From assembly GCA_947484175.1 (NCBI GenBank), contig CANKOI010000017.1, positions 1 to 54,903 on the forward strand: a stretch of 54,903 nucleotides of DNA, given 5' to 3'. The first letter of the stretch is position 1; the number at the start of each line of letters is the position of its first letter. This stretch comes from Deltaproteobacteria bacterium. Lineage in GTDB: Bacteria > Myxococcota_A > UBA796 > SXON01. Under the pieces are notes generated by a model. It had not been told where the DNA came from. It worked only from the letters and a program-made list of their open reading frames with translations, and ran no database searches. Made by a program: the position numbers and the translations under genes. Shown here in pieces: positions 16,049 to 24,784 of the stretch.

Positions 16049-18133
16049 TCACCCCAGCTCATTCCACAGAAAACTCCACGCCAGCGCCCACAGCCGGGCG
16101 CGCTGCTCGGGCGTGCTGGCGCCACCATGCCCGCCTTCCATGTCTTCGTAGAGCAGCACTGGCTTGCCGTGCTCGAGCATCCGCGCGGCCATCTTGCGGG
16201 CGTGGCCGGGGTGCACCCGATCGTCGCGGGTGCTGGTCGTGAACAGCACCGGCGGTGAGGGGCGATCGGCGCGCTCGAGGTGGTAGGGCGAGAAGGTCTG
16301 CACGTAGGCCCACTGCTCGGGAACGTCGGGATCGCCGTACTCGTCGATCCATGAGGCGCCGGCGAGCAGGTGCGAGTAGCGCTTCATGTCGAGGAGCGGC
16401 ACCTGACACACGATCGCCCCGAAGAGCTCCGGGTACTGCGTCATCATGTTGCCCATGAGGAGGCCGCCATTGCTCCCGCCCATGGCGCCCAAGCGTGCTG
16501 CCGTGGTCACCTTGCGGGCCGTGAGGTCCTGCGCCACCGCCGCGAAGTCTTCGTACACCCGAGGCCGGTTGGCCTTCCGCACGCTCTGGTGCCAGTTGGG
16601 GCCGAACTCGCCCCCGCCCCGAATGTTGGCCATCACGTACACGCCGCCCTTCTCGAGCCACCCCGCGCCCATCAGGCCGTTGTAGCGGGGCAACATCGAC
16701 ACCTCGAAGCCGCCGTAGCCGTAGAGCAGCGTCGGGTTTTTGCCGTCGAGCTTGAGGCCCTTCTTGGCCACTTGGAAGTAGGGGATGCGCATGCCGTCCT
16801 TCGAGGTGGCGAAATGCTGGGTGATCTCGAGGCCCGCCGCCTTGAAGTCGGCCGGCGTGGTCTTCAGCACCGTCGGCGGCCCGCCCACTGCCGAGCCGAG
16901 CATGAGCTGGGTGGGGGTGAGGAAGTCGGCGACGGTGATCCACAGGTCGTCGCTGTGGTCGGCGTCCACGGCGGAGACGCTGACCGTTCCGAACGCGGGG
17001 AGGCCGGCCAGCGGCGCTGCGGTCCAGCCGTCGGCAGTGGGGCGGGCCACGCTCACCACGCTGCGAACGTTGTCCATGACGGTGAGCGTCACCGCCGAGG
17101 GCGTGATCACGAAGCCTTGGAGGGCCGTCGTTGGGGTGGGCGTGAACACGGAAGAGAAGTTGCGCCCGCCCTCCATGAAGGCGTCGAACTTCGTCGCCAA
17201 GAGTGAGCCGGCCGGCCAGGTCGTGCCGCCGACCGTCCAGTCGGTCCTCAACTCCACGAACAGCCACTCCCGCCACACCGTCGGCGACGCGTCCTCCGGG
17301 ACGGCGATCCGGCTGAAGAGGCCCTTCCATGAAACGAAGGTGCGCCCCGTGAAGAAGGTGGGCGTCTGGCTGAAGAAGTGGCGTTCGTAGCCGATGTCGT
17401 GGCTGGTGCCCGCGCCCGCCGACACGTCGGTCTTTTCGCCGGCGAACAGCACAGGCGCGCTCGCGAGCGGGGTGCCGCGATCCCAGGCCCGGGCTTGGCG
17501 GGGGTAGCCGGAGGTGGTGAGGCTGCCCTCGCCGGTGTCGGTCATCACCCACAGGCGATCGTCAGCAATCCAGCTCGTCTCGCTCTTCGCCTCGGGGAGC
17601 GCGAAGCCGTCTTTCACCCAGGTGGCGCCGGGCAGATCGAACTCCCGCTTCACGTCGGCGTCGGCGCCGCCGCGACTGAGCGCGATCATGCATCGTTTCC
17701 ACGCCGGCTCCAGACAGTCGGCGCCATGCCACACCCAGTTCTCCCCCTCGGCCTTGCCGAGCGCGTCGACGTCGATGACCGTTTCCCACTTGGGTGAGGC
17801 CTTTTTGAACTCCTCGAGGGTGGTGCGGCGCCAGATGCCGCGGGGATGGGCGCCGTCGGTCCAGAAGTTGTAGTAGAGCTCGCCCATCTTCGACACGTAG
17901 GGGATGCGTGCGTCGGAGTTGAGGATCGAGAGGAACCGCTTTTCGAGGGGTTTGTAGCCGCCCTTCTGAATTGCGCTCGTGCTCTCTGCATCGCGGGCCC
18001 GCACCCATTCGAGCGCCTTCTCACCGCTGACCTCTTCCAGCCAGGCGTAGGGGTCGTCGGTAGCGGCGGAGGCGGCGGCGGCCGGCTCAGTGGCCAGCGC
18101 GGCGGTGAACAGCAGGCAGAACGCGGTGAGCAT
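16049..18133 (-). CDS. Prolyl oligopeptidase family serine peptidase (S9A), secreted
   Basis: 694 residues, typical of prolyl endopeptidases plus a signal peptide (MLTAFCLLFTAALA). DDPYAWLEEVSGEKALEWV opens the family fold and a seven-bladed propeller covers roughly 80-430. The C-terminal alpha/beta hydrolase holds the triad: Ser554 in GGSNGG, the Asp637/Asp638 pair in TRDDRVHP and His669 in GGHGG. It should cleave short proline-containing peptides in the periplasm or outside the cell. It is convergent with the transaminase fusion (17 nt) and stands 36 nt after the small membrane protein gene on the same strand. Confidence 0.94.
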   Translation of the reverse strand: MLTAFCLLFTAALATEPAAAASAATDDPYAWLEEVSGEKALEWVRARDAESTSAIQKGGYKPLEKRFLSILNSDARIPYVSKMGELYYNFWTDGAHPRGIWRRTTLEEFKKASPKWETVIDVDALGKAEGENWVWHGADCLEPAWKRCMIALSRGGADADVKREFDLPGATWVKDGFALPEAKSETSWIADDRLWVMTDTGEGSLTTSGYPRQARAWDRGTPLASAPVLFAGEKTDVSAGAGTSHDIGYERHFFSQTPTFFTGRTFVSWKGLFSRIAVPEDASPTVWREWLFVELRTDWTVGGTTWPAGSLLATKFDAFMEGGRNFSSVFTPTPTTALQGFVITPSAVTLTVMDNVRSVVSVARPTADGWTAAPLAGLPAFGTVSVSAVDADHSDDLWITVADFLTPTQLMLGSAVGGPPTVLKTTPADFKAAGLEITQHFATSKDGMRIPYFQVAKKGLKLDGKNPTLLYGYGGFEVSMLPRYNGLMGAGWLEKGGVYVMANIRGGGEFGPNWHQSVRKANRPRVYEDFAAVAQDLTARKVTTAARLGAMGGSNGGLLMGNMMTQYPELFGAIVCQVPLLDMKRYSHLLAGASWIDEYGDPDVPEQWAYVQTFSPYHLERADRPSPPVLFTTSTRDDRVHPGHARKMAARMLEHGKPVLLYEDMEGGHGGASTPEQRARLWALAWSFLWNELG

Positions 18134-18169
18134 TGGGCAACCCTCGCGGGGGCGTTTAGCCCAGCGGCG

Positions 18170-18583
18170 TCACGGGAGCAGCCCCAGTCCGAGGGTGGCT
18201 GTCAGGATCGCGGCGAGCATCGTGAAGAAGCCGGCGGCGACGTGCTGCGCAACGGCCCGCGGCGCGTGCCCCGTTCGTTCGGGGGAGCGGAGCCAGAGCC
18301 CGACCATGACGGTGAGAACGGTGGAGGCGACGACGAAGTGCCAAGAGCCCGCGGGGTCGAGGTCCTCGCGGAGGAGCGCCACGGAGCTGATGCCGCCCAG
18401 CCAGCTGAGCCCGACGAGGCCGAGCGCGGCAGGTGCGTAGCGACGGTGGAACGCCCGGCTTGCCGCCGCGTCGGGGCGGGGGCGGCGGGATCGAAGTCCT
18501 CGCAGGCCCACGAAGAACACGGCGCACACGGCGAGCGCGCCAAGTAGGGGGTGCAACAGGGGCAACAAGGTGCCGGCCGACAT
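18170..18583 (-). CDS. Small four-helix membrane protein
   Basis: 137 residues with four hydrophobic segments at about 5-25, 50-68, 82-97 and 110-135. The first contains HPLLGALAV and others carry His residues (SWHFVV, AQHVAAGFFTM), a spacing reminiscent of DUF4079 or cytochrome b561-like proteins. Haem binding is only a guess. It lies upstream of and co-directional with the prolyl oligopeptidase and may share its transcript. GTTAGGC precedes the ATG, resembling the start-proximal -10 boxes elsewhere. Confidence 0.65.
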   Translation of the reverse strand: MSAGTLLPLLHPLLGALAVCAVFFVGLRGLRSRRPRPDAAASRAFHRRYAPAALGLVGLSWLGGISSVALLREDLDPAGSWHFVVASTVLTVMVGLWLRSPERTGHAPRAVAQHVAAGFFTMLAAILTATLGLGLLP

Positions 18584-18629
18584 GCGCGCCGCCTAACCGG
18601 CCGCCCCCCACGGAGTTATTCCTCGCAGC

Positions 18630-21398
18630 ATGTGGACGTTGTGGCTCGCCGCCTGCACGTTTGTCACGGACGCCGAGTGGGCCGCCCGGGTGCAGACCTG
18701 CGATCTGGAGGGCCTGTACCTCGACCTCGATGGGGACGGCTTCGGAAAGCAGCCCGCGCGCACCTGCGAAGAAGCCGAGACGGCCGTCGTCCTTTCCGAC
18801 GACTGCAACGACGGCGACGCCTCGGTGAACCCGGGCGCCAGCGAGGTGTACTACGACGGCGTGGACGGCAATTGCGATGAGCTGAGCGACGATGACCAGG
18901 ACGGCGACGGCTTCCTCGCCGTGCGTTCCGGCGGCGACGACTGCTACGACGACTCCGCGCTGGACGAGGTGCCGCAGCTTGCGGGCGACTGCGAGGTCGC
19001 CAGCGCGGTGCCCGGCCCCGCCGACGTGTTCCCGGGCGCCCTGGATGAGCCCTACGACGGGGTGGACGCCAACTGCAGCGGAGGCACCGACTTCGACGCG
19101 GATCGTGACGGCTACCGGCTCTGCGACGAGTGCGACGACACGCGGGCGGACGTGAGCCCTGCCGAAGCGGAGGTGTGGTACGACCTCGTCGATCAGGACT
19201 GCGACGGCAACGACGGCGACCAGGACGGCGACGGCTACTACGCGGCCGACTACGCGGGAACGGTGCCGGAAGGCTTCTCGGGCGACTGCGACGACCTCAA
19301 CGCGGCGCGCTCTCCAGGAGCGGTGGAGGTCTGGTACGACGGCGAGGACGCAGACTGCGCCGGCGGCGACGACTGGGATCGAGACGTCGACGGCAGCCGC
19401 TCCGCCTCGGAGATGGACGACGACGGCAACGTGGGCCTCGACTGCGACGACACCGACGCCACCCGCGGCCCGCTCGTGGCCGAGGATTGCAGTACCACCC
19501 GCGACGACGACTGCGACGACGACAACAACGACGAAGGTTCCGTGGGCTGCGGCACTTGGTACGCCGACAGCGACGGCGATGGCCTCGGCGCCGCTGGCGA
19601 CTCCGTGTGCACCTGCACCTCCACCGCCACCCACCCCTCCACGGACAGCAGCGATTGCGACGATGCCGACGCCGCTGTGGGCCTCCGCTCTTGGTACCTC
19701 GACGTCGACGGCGACGGCTACGGGGGCGCCACCGCCACGAGCGCCTGCACCGCCCCCGCCGGCTACGTGGCCTCGGGGACCGACTGCAACGATGGCGACG
19801 GCAGCGTGTACCCCAGCGCCCCCGAGTCCTGTGACGGTACCGACAGCGACTGCGACGGCGGGCTCAACGACGCGGAGGTGCTTGGCGACTGCTCGGTTGC
19901 CTACTACGCGGACCTCGACGGCGACGGCTACGCGGGTAGCTCTGCCTGCCTGTGTGCGGCCGAGGCGCCCTACACCGAGGCTTCGGGCGACGACTGCGAC
20001 GACGCCGATTCGGCGGTGTCCCCCGGGGCGCTGGAGGTGTGCAACGATGGCCTCGATGACAACTGCGACGACGCGCCCGGCAGCTGCACCTTCGCGGGGG
20101 TGCTGAGCTCCGCTGACGCCGACATCCAGCTGACCGGACCCAGCGCATACGATGGGCTCGGCGGGGCGCTTCTCGCCGCAGGAGACGTGGACGGCGACGG
20201 CCTGTACGAGCTGTGGGTCGGGGCCACGGGGTACGACGATGGGGGGGGCGCGGGCTTGGTGGGGCTCGTTCGGCCGCTCACGGACAGCCGCCCCGACACC
20301 GGTCCCCTGGCGGTAGTGGGCGACGACGTGTCGGCGCAGGTCGGGTCGGTTTTCGGCTCTCCTGGCGATCTCGACGGCGACGGGGCGAGCGACCTCCTTG
20401 TCGGCGAGCCGAACAGCGCGGACCCGTCGGTGAGTGCCGTGCGGCGCTTCGGTCGGTCGGACGGGGGCTACCTTGGCGTGAGCAGCGCCGACTTCACGGT
20501 GGAGTCGGGCGACTGGAATGTGCGCATCGGCGGCGCCGTGGCCGCCGTCGACGACGTGGACGGTGACACCTTCCGAGAGCTGCTCGTGGGCGTGTACCGA
20601 CACCCCGACCAGGCCGACGGCCGCGTGGCCGTCGTTTCCGGTGCGCTAACCGGGAGCCGCCTGCTCGCAGAGGTGCAGTCGTCCTACGTGTACGCCTACT
20701 GGGGCGACAGTGCGTTCGGGGCCTCCATTGCCACCGGCGACCTAGATGGCGACGGGATCACCGACGCCGTCGTGGGCGCGCCCGAGCTGGACTGGGGCTA
20801 CACCGACAACGGAGCGTTGGTGTACCTGAGCGGCCCGTTCACGGGCACCCGCGCCATGACGGACGGCTCGGGGATCGTGTACGGCAACGACAGCTACGAG
20901 GAGCTGGGTGCGGTTGCGCCGATCGTGGCCGACGTGGATGGTGACGGCGCCAACGAGGTCGTGGCCGCGAGCACGCGCGCCGGGGCGGGGGTGTACGTGT
21001 TCCCGGGCGTGCTCTCTTCGTCGTCCGACTGGGCCGGTTCGGTGTTCGAGAGCCAGCTCCTCGAGGCGGGCGGTGGCTCGGAGTTCGGCGCATCCCTCGC
21101 GGTCGGCGACCTCGATGGCGACGGCGCGAGCGAGATCGCGGTCGGGGCGCCGGCCTACGCGGGGGTGGGCGGCGTTTTTGTGTTCAGCGGCCCGGTGGCC
21201 TCCGTCAGCTACACCACGGCGGCGGCCAGCGCGTCGCTGCAGGGTGTGGGCGGCGCGACCCGCTTCGGCGCGGCCGTGTCGATCCTCGGGGATGCCGACG
21301 GCGACAGTTACGGCGACCTTGTCGTCGGCGCTCCGCTGGATGCGACCGCCGGTACCGATGCAGGCGCCGTCTGGTTGTTCGCGGGCGGGGGGTATTGA
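18630..21398 (+). CDS. Large lipoprotein with MopE-type repeats and seven FG-GAP repeats
   Basis: 922 residues. A short signal ends in a lipobox (LWLAAC, Cys9). Residues about 25-490 hold about eight repeats of the form DCNDGDASVNPGA...DGVDGNCDE, the putative metal-binding MopE motif. From about 500 there are seven integrin-alpha-like FG-GAP units, each with a calcium-type loop such as DVDGDGLYELWVGA or DLDGDGASEIAVGAP, which should close into a seven-bladed propeller. It is probably surface-exposed and Ca2+-stabilised; a role in adhesion is an inference from the fold. The gene is divergent from the small membrane protein and convergent with the next gene, 10 nt away. Confidence 0.9.
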   Translation: MWTLWLAACTFVTDAEWAARVQTCDLEGLYLDLDGDGFGKQPARTCEEAETAVVLSDDCNDGDASVNPGASEVYYDGVDGNCDELSDDDQDGDGFLAVRSGGDDCYDDSALDEVPQLAGDCEVASAVPGPADVFPGALDEPYDGVDANCSGGTDFDADRDGYRLCDECDDTRADVSPAEAEVWYDLVDQDCDGNDGDQDGDGYYAADYAGTVPEGFSGDCDDLNAARSPGAVEVWYDGEDADCAGGDDWDRDVDGSRSASEMDDDGNVGLDCDDTDATRGPLVAEDCSTTRDDDCDDDNNDEGSVGCGTWYADSDGDGLGAAGDSVCTCTSTATHPSTDSSDCDDADAAVGLRSWYLDVDGDGYGGATATSACTAPAGYVASGTDCNDGDGSVYPSAPESCDGTDSDCDGGLNDAEVLGDCSVAYYADLDGDGYAGSSACLCAAEAPYTEASGDDCDDADSAVSPGALEVCNDGLDDNCDDAPGSCTFAGVLSSADADIQLTGPSAYDGLGGALLAAGDVDGDGLYELWVGATGYDDGGGAGLVGLVRPLTDSRPDTGPLAVVGDDVSAQVGSVFGSPGDLDGDGASDLLVGEPNSADPSVSAVRRFGRSDGGYLGVSSADFTVESGDWNVRIGGAVAAVDDVDGDTFRELLVGVYRHPDQADGRVAVVSGALTGSRLLAEVQSSYVYAYWGDSAFGASIATGDLDGDGITDAVVGAPELDWGYTDNGALVYLSGPFTGTRAMTDGSGIVYGNDSYEELGAVAPIVADVDGDGANEVVAASTRAGAGVYVFPGVLSSSSDWAGSVFESQLLEAGGGSEFGASLAVGDLDGDGASEIAVGAPAYAGVGGVFVFSGPVASVSYTTAAASASLQGVGGATRFGAAVSILGDADGDSYGDLVVGAPLDATAGTDAGAVWLFAGGGY

Positions 21399-21408
21399 CT
21401 CCGACTGC

Positions 21409-22536
21409 TCAGCGCCGCCGGTACTTCGTCCGCGGCACCCATTCCATGTCCTTCTCACGGCTGGTGTAGACCGAGCGGTGGCGGGCTTCGAGCGTGTCGG
21501 CGAGGTTGGAGAGGTGGTCTTCGAGGTATCGTGGATTCGCCTTGATCTTTTTCACTACACCGCTGCTCAGCCAGTCCAAGGTGTCGGGCTCGCCTGGGTA
21601 GTAGCGGGTAAACGCCGTGTAGCGGAAGAGTGGTCGGAGGCGGTGCAGGTCTCGCGCGCCGGTGGGGAGGGGGAGGAGCTCGATGTTGCCTCGGTCCTTA
21701 CGGGTCTCGAGCTGTTCGAGCACCGCGGAGAGGCTGCCTTCGAGGTGTTCGGGCAGGCAGTGGGTGGCGAAGTCGTCGTACAACAGCCGCATCACGGCGC
21801 GCGCTTCGTCGGTCGGGATGCTCGCCTCGCGCTCTCGGCCCATCCGGCGCAACAACATCATGAAGGGAACCGGCTGGTTGCCGGTGGACCGAATCACGTC
21901 GGGATCGCGGAAGTCCGGCTGCCGATAGGGGAAGTACCGGGGGTTGATCGCGTCGAACCCCCCGCGGCCGTAGAACAGGATCCTTTGCAACGAGATCGGA
22001 TCGTCGGGGGCGAAGTACTCCATCTCCGCTGCGAGGTTCACCCGCATGCCGTAGTGCTTGCCCGGCAGGTCGGGCGCGGGCACCTTGATCTTGCCCATGC
22101 TGGCCAGTTCGCTCACGTACTGCATCGCCAGCTCGACCGGCGCGATGCGCATCCAGTACGAGAGCACCGTGCCTCGCGCCTCGGGCTTCATCACGATGTG
22201 CGACAGGAAGACGACGACCAGCTCGGAGTCGTAGGCGGGGTTCAAGAGAATCACGCCGTCTCGGGCACCGAGGAGGTTCCCGCGGTCGTCCTTGGCGACG
22301 AGGAGGAAGTACCGCATGAAGGTACCGCCGGCCGTGGGCTCGTACGGGTCTTCCAGGAGGAAACTCTTTACCGCTTCGATCCGCTCCATTCCGCCGTGCG
22401 GCCCGAACTCGTTCCACAGCAGTTCGTACGCCTCGGCAAAGTCCGGGTGGCTGGGGAAGCCAATCGTCCACACCTGAAAGTTGCGGCTCTCACGTTCGAT
22501 CATCTCCACCAGATCTTGCTGGTAGAGGTCCTTCAT
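21409..22536 (-). CDS. Stand-alone GNAT-like protein, relative of the N-terminal domain of the transaminase fusion
   Basis: 375 residues from the ATG at 22536; the frame continues upstream as an Arg-rich, non-homologous stretch. It aligns with residues 80-225 of the fusion at 13644-16031 in five blocks. Examples are RYFLLVAKDDRGNLLGARDG (75-94), VVVFLSHIVMKPEARG (107-122), AAEMEYF (169-175), YFPYRQPDFRD (201-211) and VPFMMLLRRM (223-232). VMKPEARG followed by a helix resembles the acetyl-CoA loop of GNAT acyltransferases. The C-terminal 140 residues are unique and basic. It is divergent from the FAD oxidoreductase with only 80 bp between starts, suggesting shared control. Function is unknown. 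Confidence 0.8.
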   Translation of the reverse strand: MKDLYQQDLVEMIERESRNFQVWTIGFPSHPDFAEAYELLWNEFGPHGGMERIEAVKSFLLEDPYEPTAGGTFMRYFLLVAKDDRGNLLGARDGVILLNPAYDSELVVVFLSHIVMKPEARGTVLSYWMRIAPVELAMQYVSELASMGKIKVPAPDLPGKHYGMRVNLAAEMEYFAPDDPISLQRILFYGRGGFDAINPRYFPYRQPDFRDPDVIRSTGNQPVPFMMLLRRMGREREASIPTDEARAVMRLLYDDFATHCLPEHLEGSLSAVLEQLETRKDRGNIELLPLPTGARDLHRLRPLFRYTAFTRYYPGEPDTLDWLSSGVVKKIKANPRYLEDHLSNLADTLEARHRSVYTSREKDMEWVPRTKYRRR

Positions 22537-22601
22537 GCAGAGGCGAACGCGGCGAGTGTCTGGCACGCGTCGCGGAGGTAACCGGTCCACCTCGCCCGGG
22601 G

Positions 22602-22607
22602 TACGCT
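22602..22607 (+). promoter_or_regulatory. -10-like hexamer TACGCT before the FAD oxidoreductase
   Basis: TACGCT ends 9 nt before the ATG at 22617. No Shine-Dalgarno is visible; the predicted leader is about 3 nt. Confidence 0.4.
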
Positions 22608-22616
22608 CCCTGCGCC

Positions 22617-23942
22617 ATGCCCATCTACGTCGACGAGAATCGTTCCCTCTGGGCGGCGGGCGCAACGCCCCGGCCGCAGCGGCCCGCTCTGGACGAGAAC
22701 CTCGACGTAGACGTGGCCATCCTCGGGGGCGGCTTCACGGGGATGAGCACCGCCTACCACCTTGCCCGCCGGCACCCCGAGCTGCGGATCGTGCTGTTCG
22801 AGGCCCGCCGCGTGGCGAACGGCGGGAGTGGTCGAAACGGCGGGCTGATGCTCAACTGGGTGAACGGCGTGGAGCCCGGAGATCCAGCACGGGCGGCGGC
22901 GATCTGGCGGGCAACGAACGCCGGAATCGATCTGGTGGAGGGCATCATCCGCGAGCATGGCCTCTCGGTGCGCTGGCGGCGGCAGGGCAGCTACCACGTG
23001 AACACCCGGCTCCCCGGAGCGGAGCTGGCCGCGCGCGAGGTGGAAGGCTTGCAGAAGGAGGGTCTCCCCCTCCAATACATCGACGGGAGCGCGCTCCCCG
23101 AGCGGCTGCGTATGCAGGGAGCGGTCGGCGCCACGTTCGACCCCGCGGCTGGCCACCTCGACGGCGTGAGCTACCTCGAAGCGCTCCTGCCGGTCGTGGA
23201 ACGGCTCGGTGTTCAGGTGTTCGAGGGCTCCCCCGTCGACTCCATCGAAGAAGGGCCCCGCTGCACCCTCCGCGTGGGCGCACACACGGTCTCCGCCGCC
23301 TCGATCGTCCTCGCAACGAACGCGTACACCCCTCAGCTCGGGTACTTCCGCGACCAGATCCTCCCCGTCTTCGCCCATGTCGTAGCCACCGAGCCGCGCA
23401 GCGCCGCCGAGTGGGCTTCACGGGGGTGGGGCAAGGGCGCCGGCGGCTTTGACGACGACCTCGATCGCATCGCGTACGGCTGCATGAGCGAGGGTGGCGA
23501 ACTGGTCTTCGGCGGAGGCCACAACGCGGCCTACGGCTACCGCTACGGTGGCCGCCCCGATTGGGCCGGCACCGCTGACTACGACGCCGTACACCGCCGC
23601 TTCCTCAAGTACATGCCCGAGGCGGCTGACATCCCGGTCGCGCACCGATGGACGGGCCCTGTTGCGCTCACGTGGAACCGCATCTGCTCGATGGGGGTGC
23701 GCGGCGAGTCGCGCAACGTGTACTACGGCCTCGGCTACAGCGGCCACGGCATCACGCTCGCCAACCTCGCGGGCCGCGTGCTGGCCGACCTCTACGACCA
23801 CGACGAGGCCGCCTGGGAGGGCCAGCCCTTCTTCCGCGGGCACATGCCGTGGATTCCGCCCGAGCCCTTTCGGTGGCTCGGCTACCACGTGGTCACGCGG
23901 CTCACGGGGAAGAGCCCGCGGAAGCGGGGCGTCAAGGTTTGA
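22617..23942 (+). CDS. FAD-dependent amine/amino-acid oxidoreductase (DAO family, PuuB-like)
   Basis: 441 residues. The dinucleotide-binding motif VAILGGGFTGMSTAYHLA begins at 33, with the acidic ribose-binding Glu62 (LFEARR) and GRNGG at 72-76. The C-terminus contains VYYGLGYSGHGITLANLAGR, the second FAD contact of DAO-family enzymes. The closest familiar types are gamma-glutamylputrescine oxidase (PuuB/OrdL) and glycine or sarcosine oxidases, which oxidise a primary or secondary amine to an imine or aldehyde. Nearby potABCD and the GABA transaminase make a polyamine-derived substrate plausible. The protein is soluble and cytoplasmic. Confidence 0.88.
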   Translation: MPIYVDENRSLWAAGATPRPQRPALDENLDVDVAILGGGFTGMSTAYHLARRHPELRIVLFEARRVANGGSGRNGGLMLNWVNGVEPGDPARAAAIWRATNAGIDLVEGIIREHGLSVRWRRQGSYHVNTRLPGAELAAREVEGLQKEGLPLQYIDGSALPERLRMQGAVGATFDPAAGHLDGVSYLEALLPVVERLGVQVFEGSPVDSIEEGPRCTLRVGAHTVSAASIVLATNAYTPQLGYFRDQILPVFAHVVATEPRSAAEWASRGWGKGAGGFDDDLDRIAYGCMSEGGELVFGGGHNAAYGYRYGGRPDWAGTADYDAVHRRFLKYMPEAADIPVAHRWTGPVALTWNRICSMGVRGESRNVYYGLGYSGHGITLANLAGRVLADLYDHDEAAWEGQPFFRGHMPWIPPEPFRWLGYHVVTRLTGKSPRKRGVKV

Positions 23943-24228
23943 TTCGGCGGGACCTCGATGCGGCTCGCCGCGGCGCCGTTGGGCGAAGGTCCTTTGCCAG
24001 CCAGGCGGCCGCCCAAGGGACAGGGTGAGGAAAATCGGGGTCGGCGTCGGGTCCTGCCACAGCCGACCGCCCCTCCGCTCGCCCCGCAGCGGGGCTCGGT
24101 CGGGACGGCCGGCTGCGTCACCCAGCCCGTCACTGCCCCGTCCACCCACGATGCCCAACCCGAGGTCGCCAGGCTGTCACGAGACTCCGCTGGGCTTGCT
24201 GCGGCGGCTCGGCGCGAGGCGCCCCCTA
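23943..24228. other. 286-bp gap between convergent genes
   Basis: Lies between the stops of the FAD oxidoreductase and tlpA. It is very GC-rich and contains a GCCCC...GGGGC hairpin at 24081-24095. I see no gene with recognisable content. Confidence 0.5.
24081..24095. terminator. Hairpin between convergent genes, possible terminator
   Basis: GCCCC-GCAGC-GGGGC forms a perfect 5-bp GC stem with a 5-nt loop. There is no U-tract, so intrinsic termination is doubtful. Confidence 0.3.
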
Positions 24229-24777
24229 TCAGCGCGCCCACCACCACAGCTGCGGCGGCGTGACGATCCCCGAATGGGCGGCCCGCACCTGGCCATCTGC
24301 GGTGATCGCCACAGTGGTGGGGAGGGTGGAGACCGGCCAGTCCTTCCGTGAGGCGGTGTCGAGGCGGAGGACGGAGGCCAGCGGCAGGCCCGCCTCTTGG
24401 GCGTAAGCCCGCAGGGCGTCGGGTTTGCCGTCTACCGCTACGTACAACACGCGCACATCCGGTCGCCAGCCCGCAAAGGACGTCAGCAGCGGCATCTCCA
24501 CCCTGCAGGGGCCGCACCAGGTGGCCCAGAAATTCACGATCACGGGGCTGCCGCGGAGGTCGGCGAGGTCGACGGTGGAGCCGTCGAGCGCGACGAGCGC
24601 GAGCGGCGGTGCGGCGGCGGGGAGGGTCGGGGCGCGCAGCGCCCCGACCGCCCACATCAACGCGACGATCGCGCCCAGCGTGAGCCCGATGCTGCGCAAA
24701 ACGCCCCCAAAACGAAACCTCGTCGGCTCCATCTGGGGTTCGTCATCGCCGCGAACCCGGAATCCGTCGTCGCTCAC
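24229..24777 (-). CDS. TlpA/ResA-like membrane-anchored thioredoxin
   Basis: 182 residues from a GTG; an in-frame ATG at 24732 would give 167. One transmembrane helix at about 30-48 exports the domain to the periplasm. The redox motif WCGPC is at 87-91 in VNFWATWCGPCRVEMP, and LPTTVAITADGQV carries the cis-Pro of the fold. These proteins reduce disulfides, classically apocytochrome c. It is the last gene of the potABCD operon, 7 nt after potD, which is an unusual partner and may mean only shared transcription. Confidence 0.9.
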   Translation of the reverse strand: MSDDGFRVRGDDEPQMEPTRFRFGGVLRSIGLTLGAIVALMWAVGALRAPTLPAAAPPLALVALDGSTVDLADLRGSPVIVNFWATWCGPCRVEMPLLTSFAGWRPDVRVLYVAVDGKPDALRAYAQEAGLPLASVLRLDTASRKDWPVSTLPTTVAITADGQVRAAHSGIVTPPQLWWWAR

Positions 24778-24784
24778 GAGGCGC

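Noticed and set aside
13629..16052. 807-codon open frame on the minus strand
   Set aside because: Antisense to the GNAT-transaminase fusion; His/Arg/Gly-biased composition with no family motifs.
18630..20110. CRISPR-like direct repeats
   Set aside because: The recurring GACGGCGACGG-type sequences are codons of in-frame Asp-Gly protein repeats, with irregular spacing and no spacers.
18156..20603. 815-codon frame on the minus strand rich in Val, Ala and Gly
   Set aside because: It mirrors the Asp-rich GAC/GTC codons of the MopE/FG-GAP gene; composition artefact, not a surface repeat protein.
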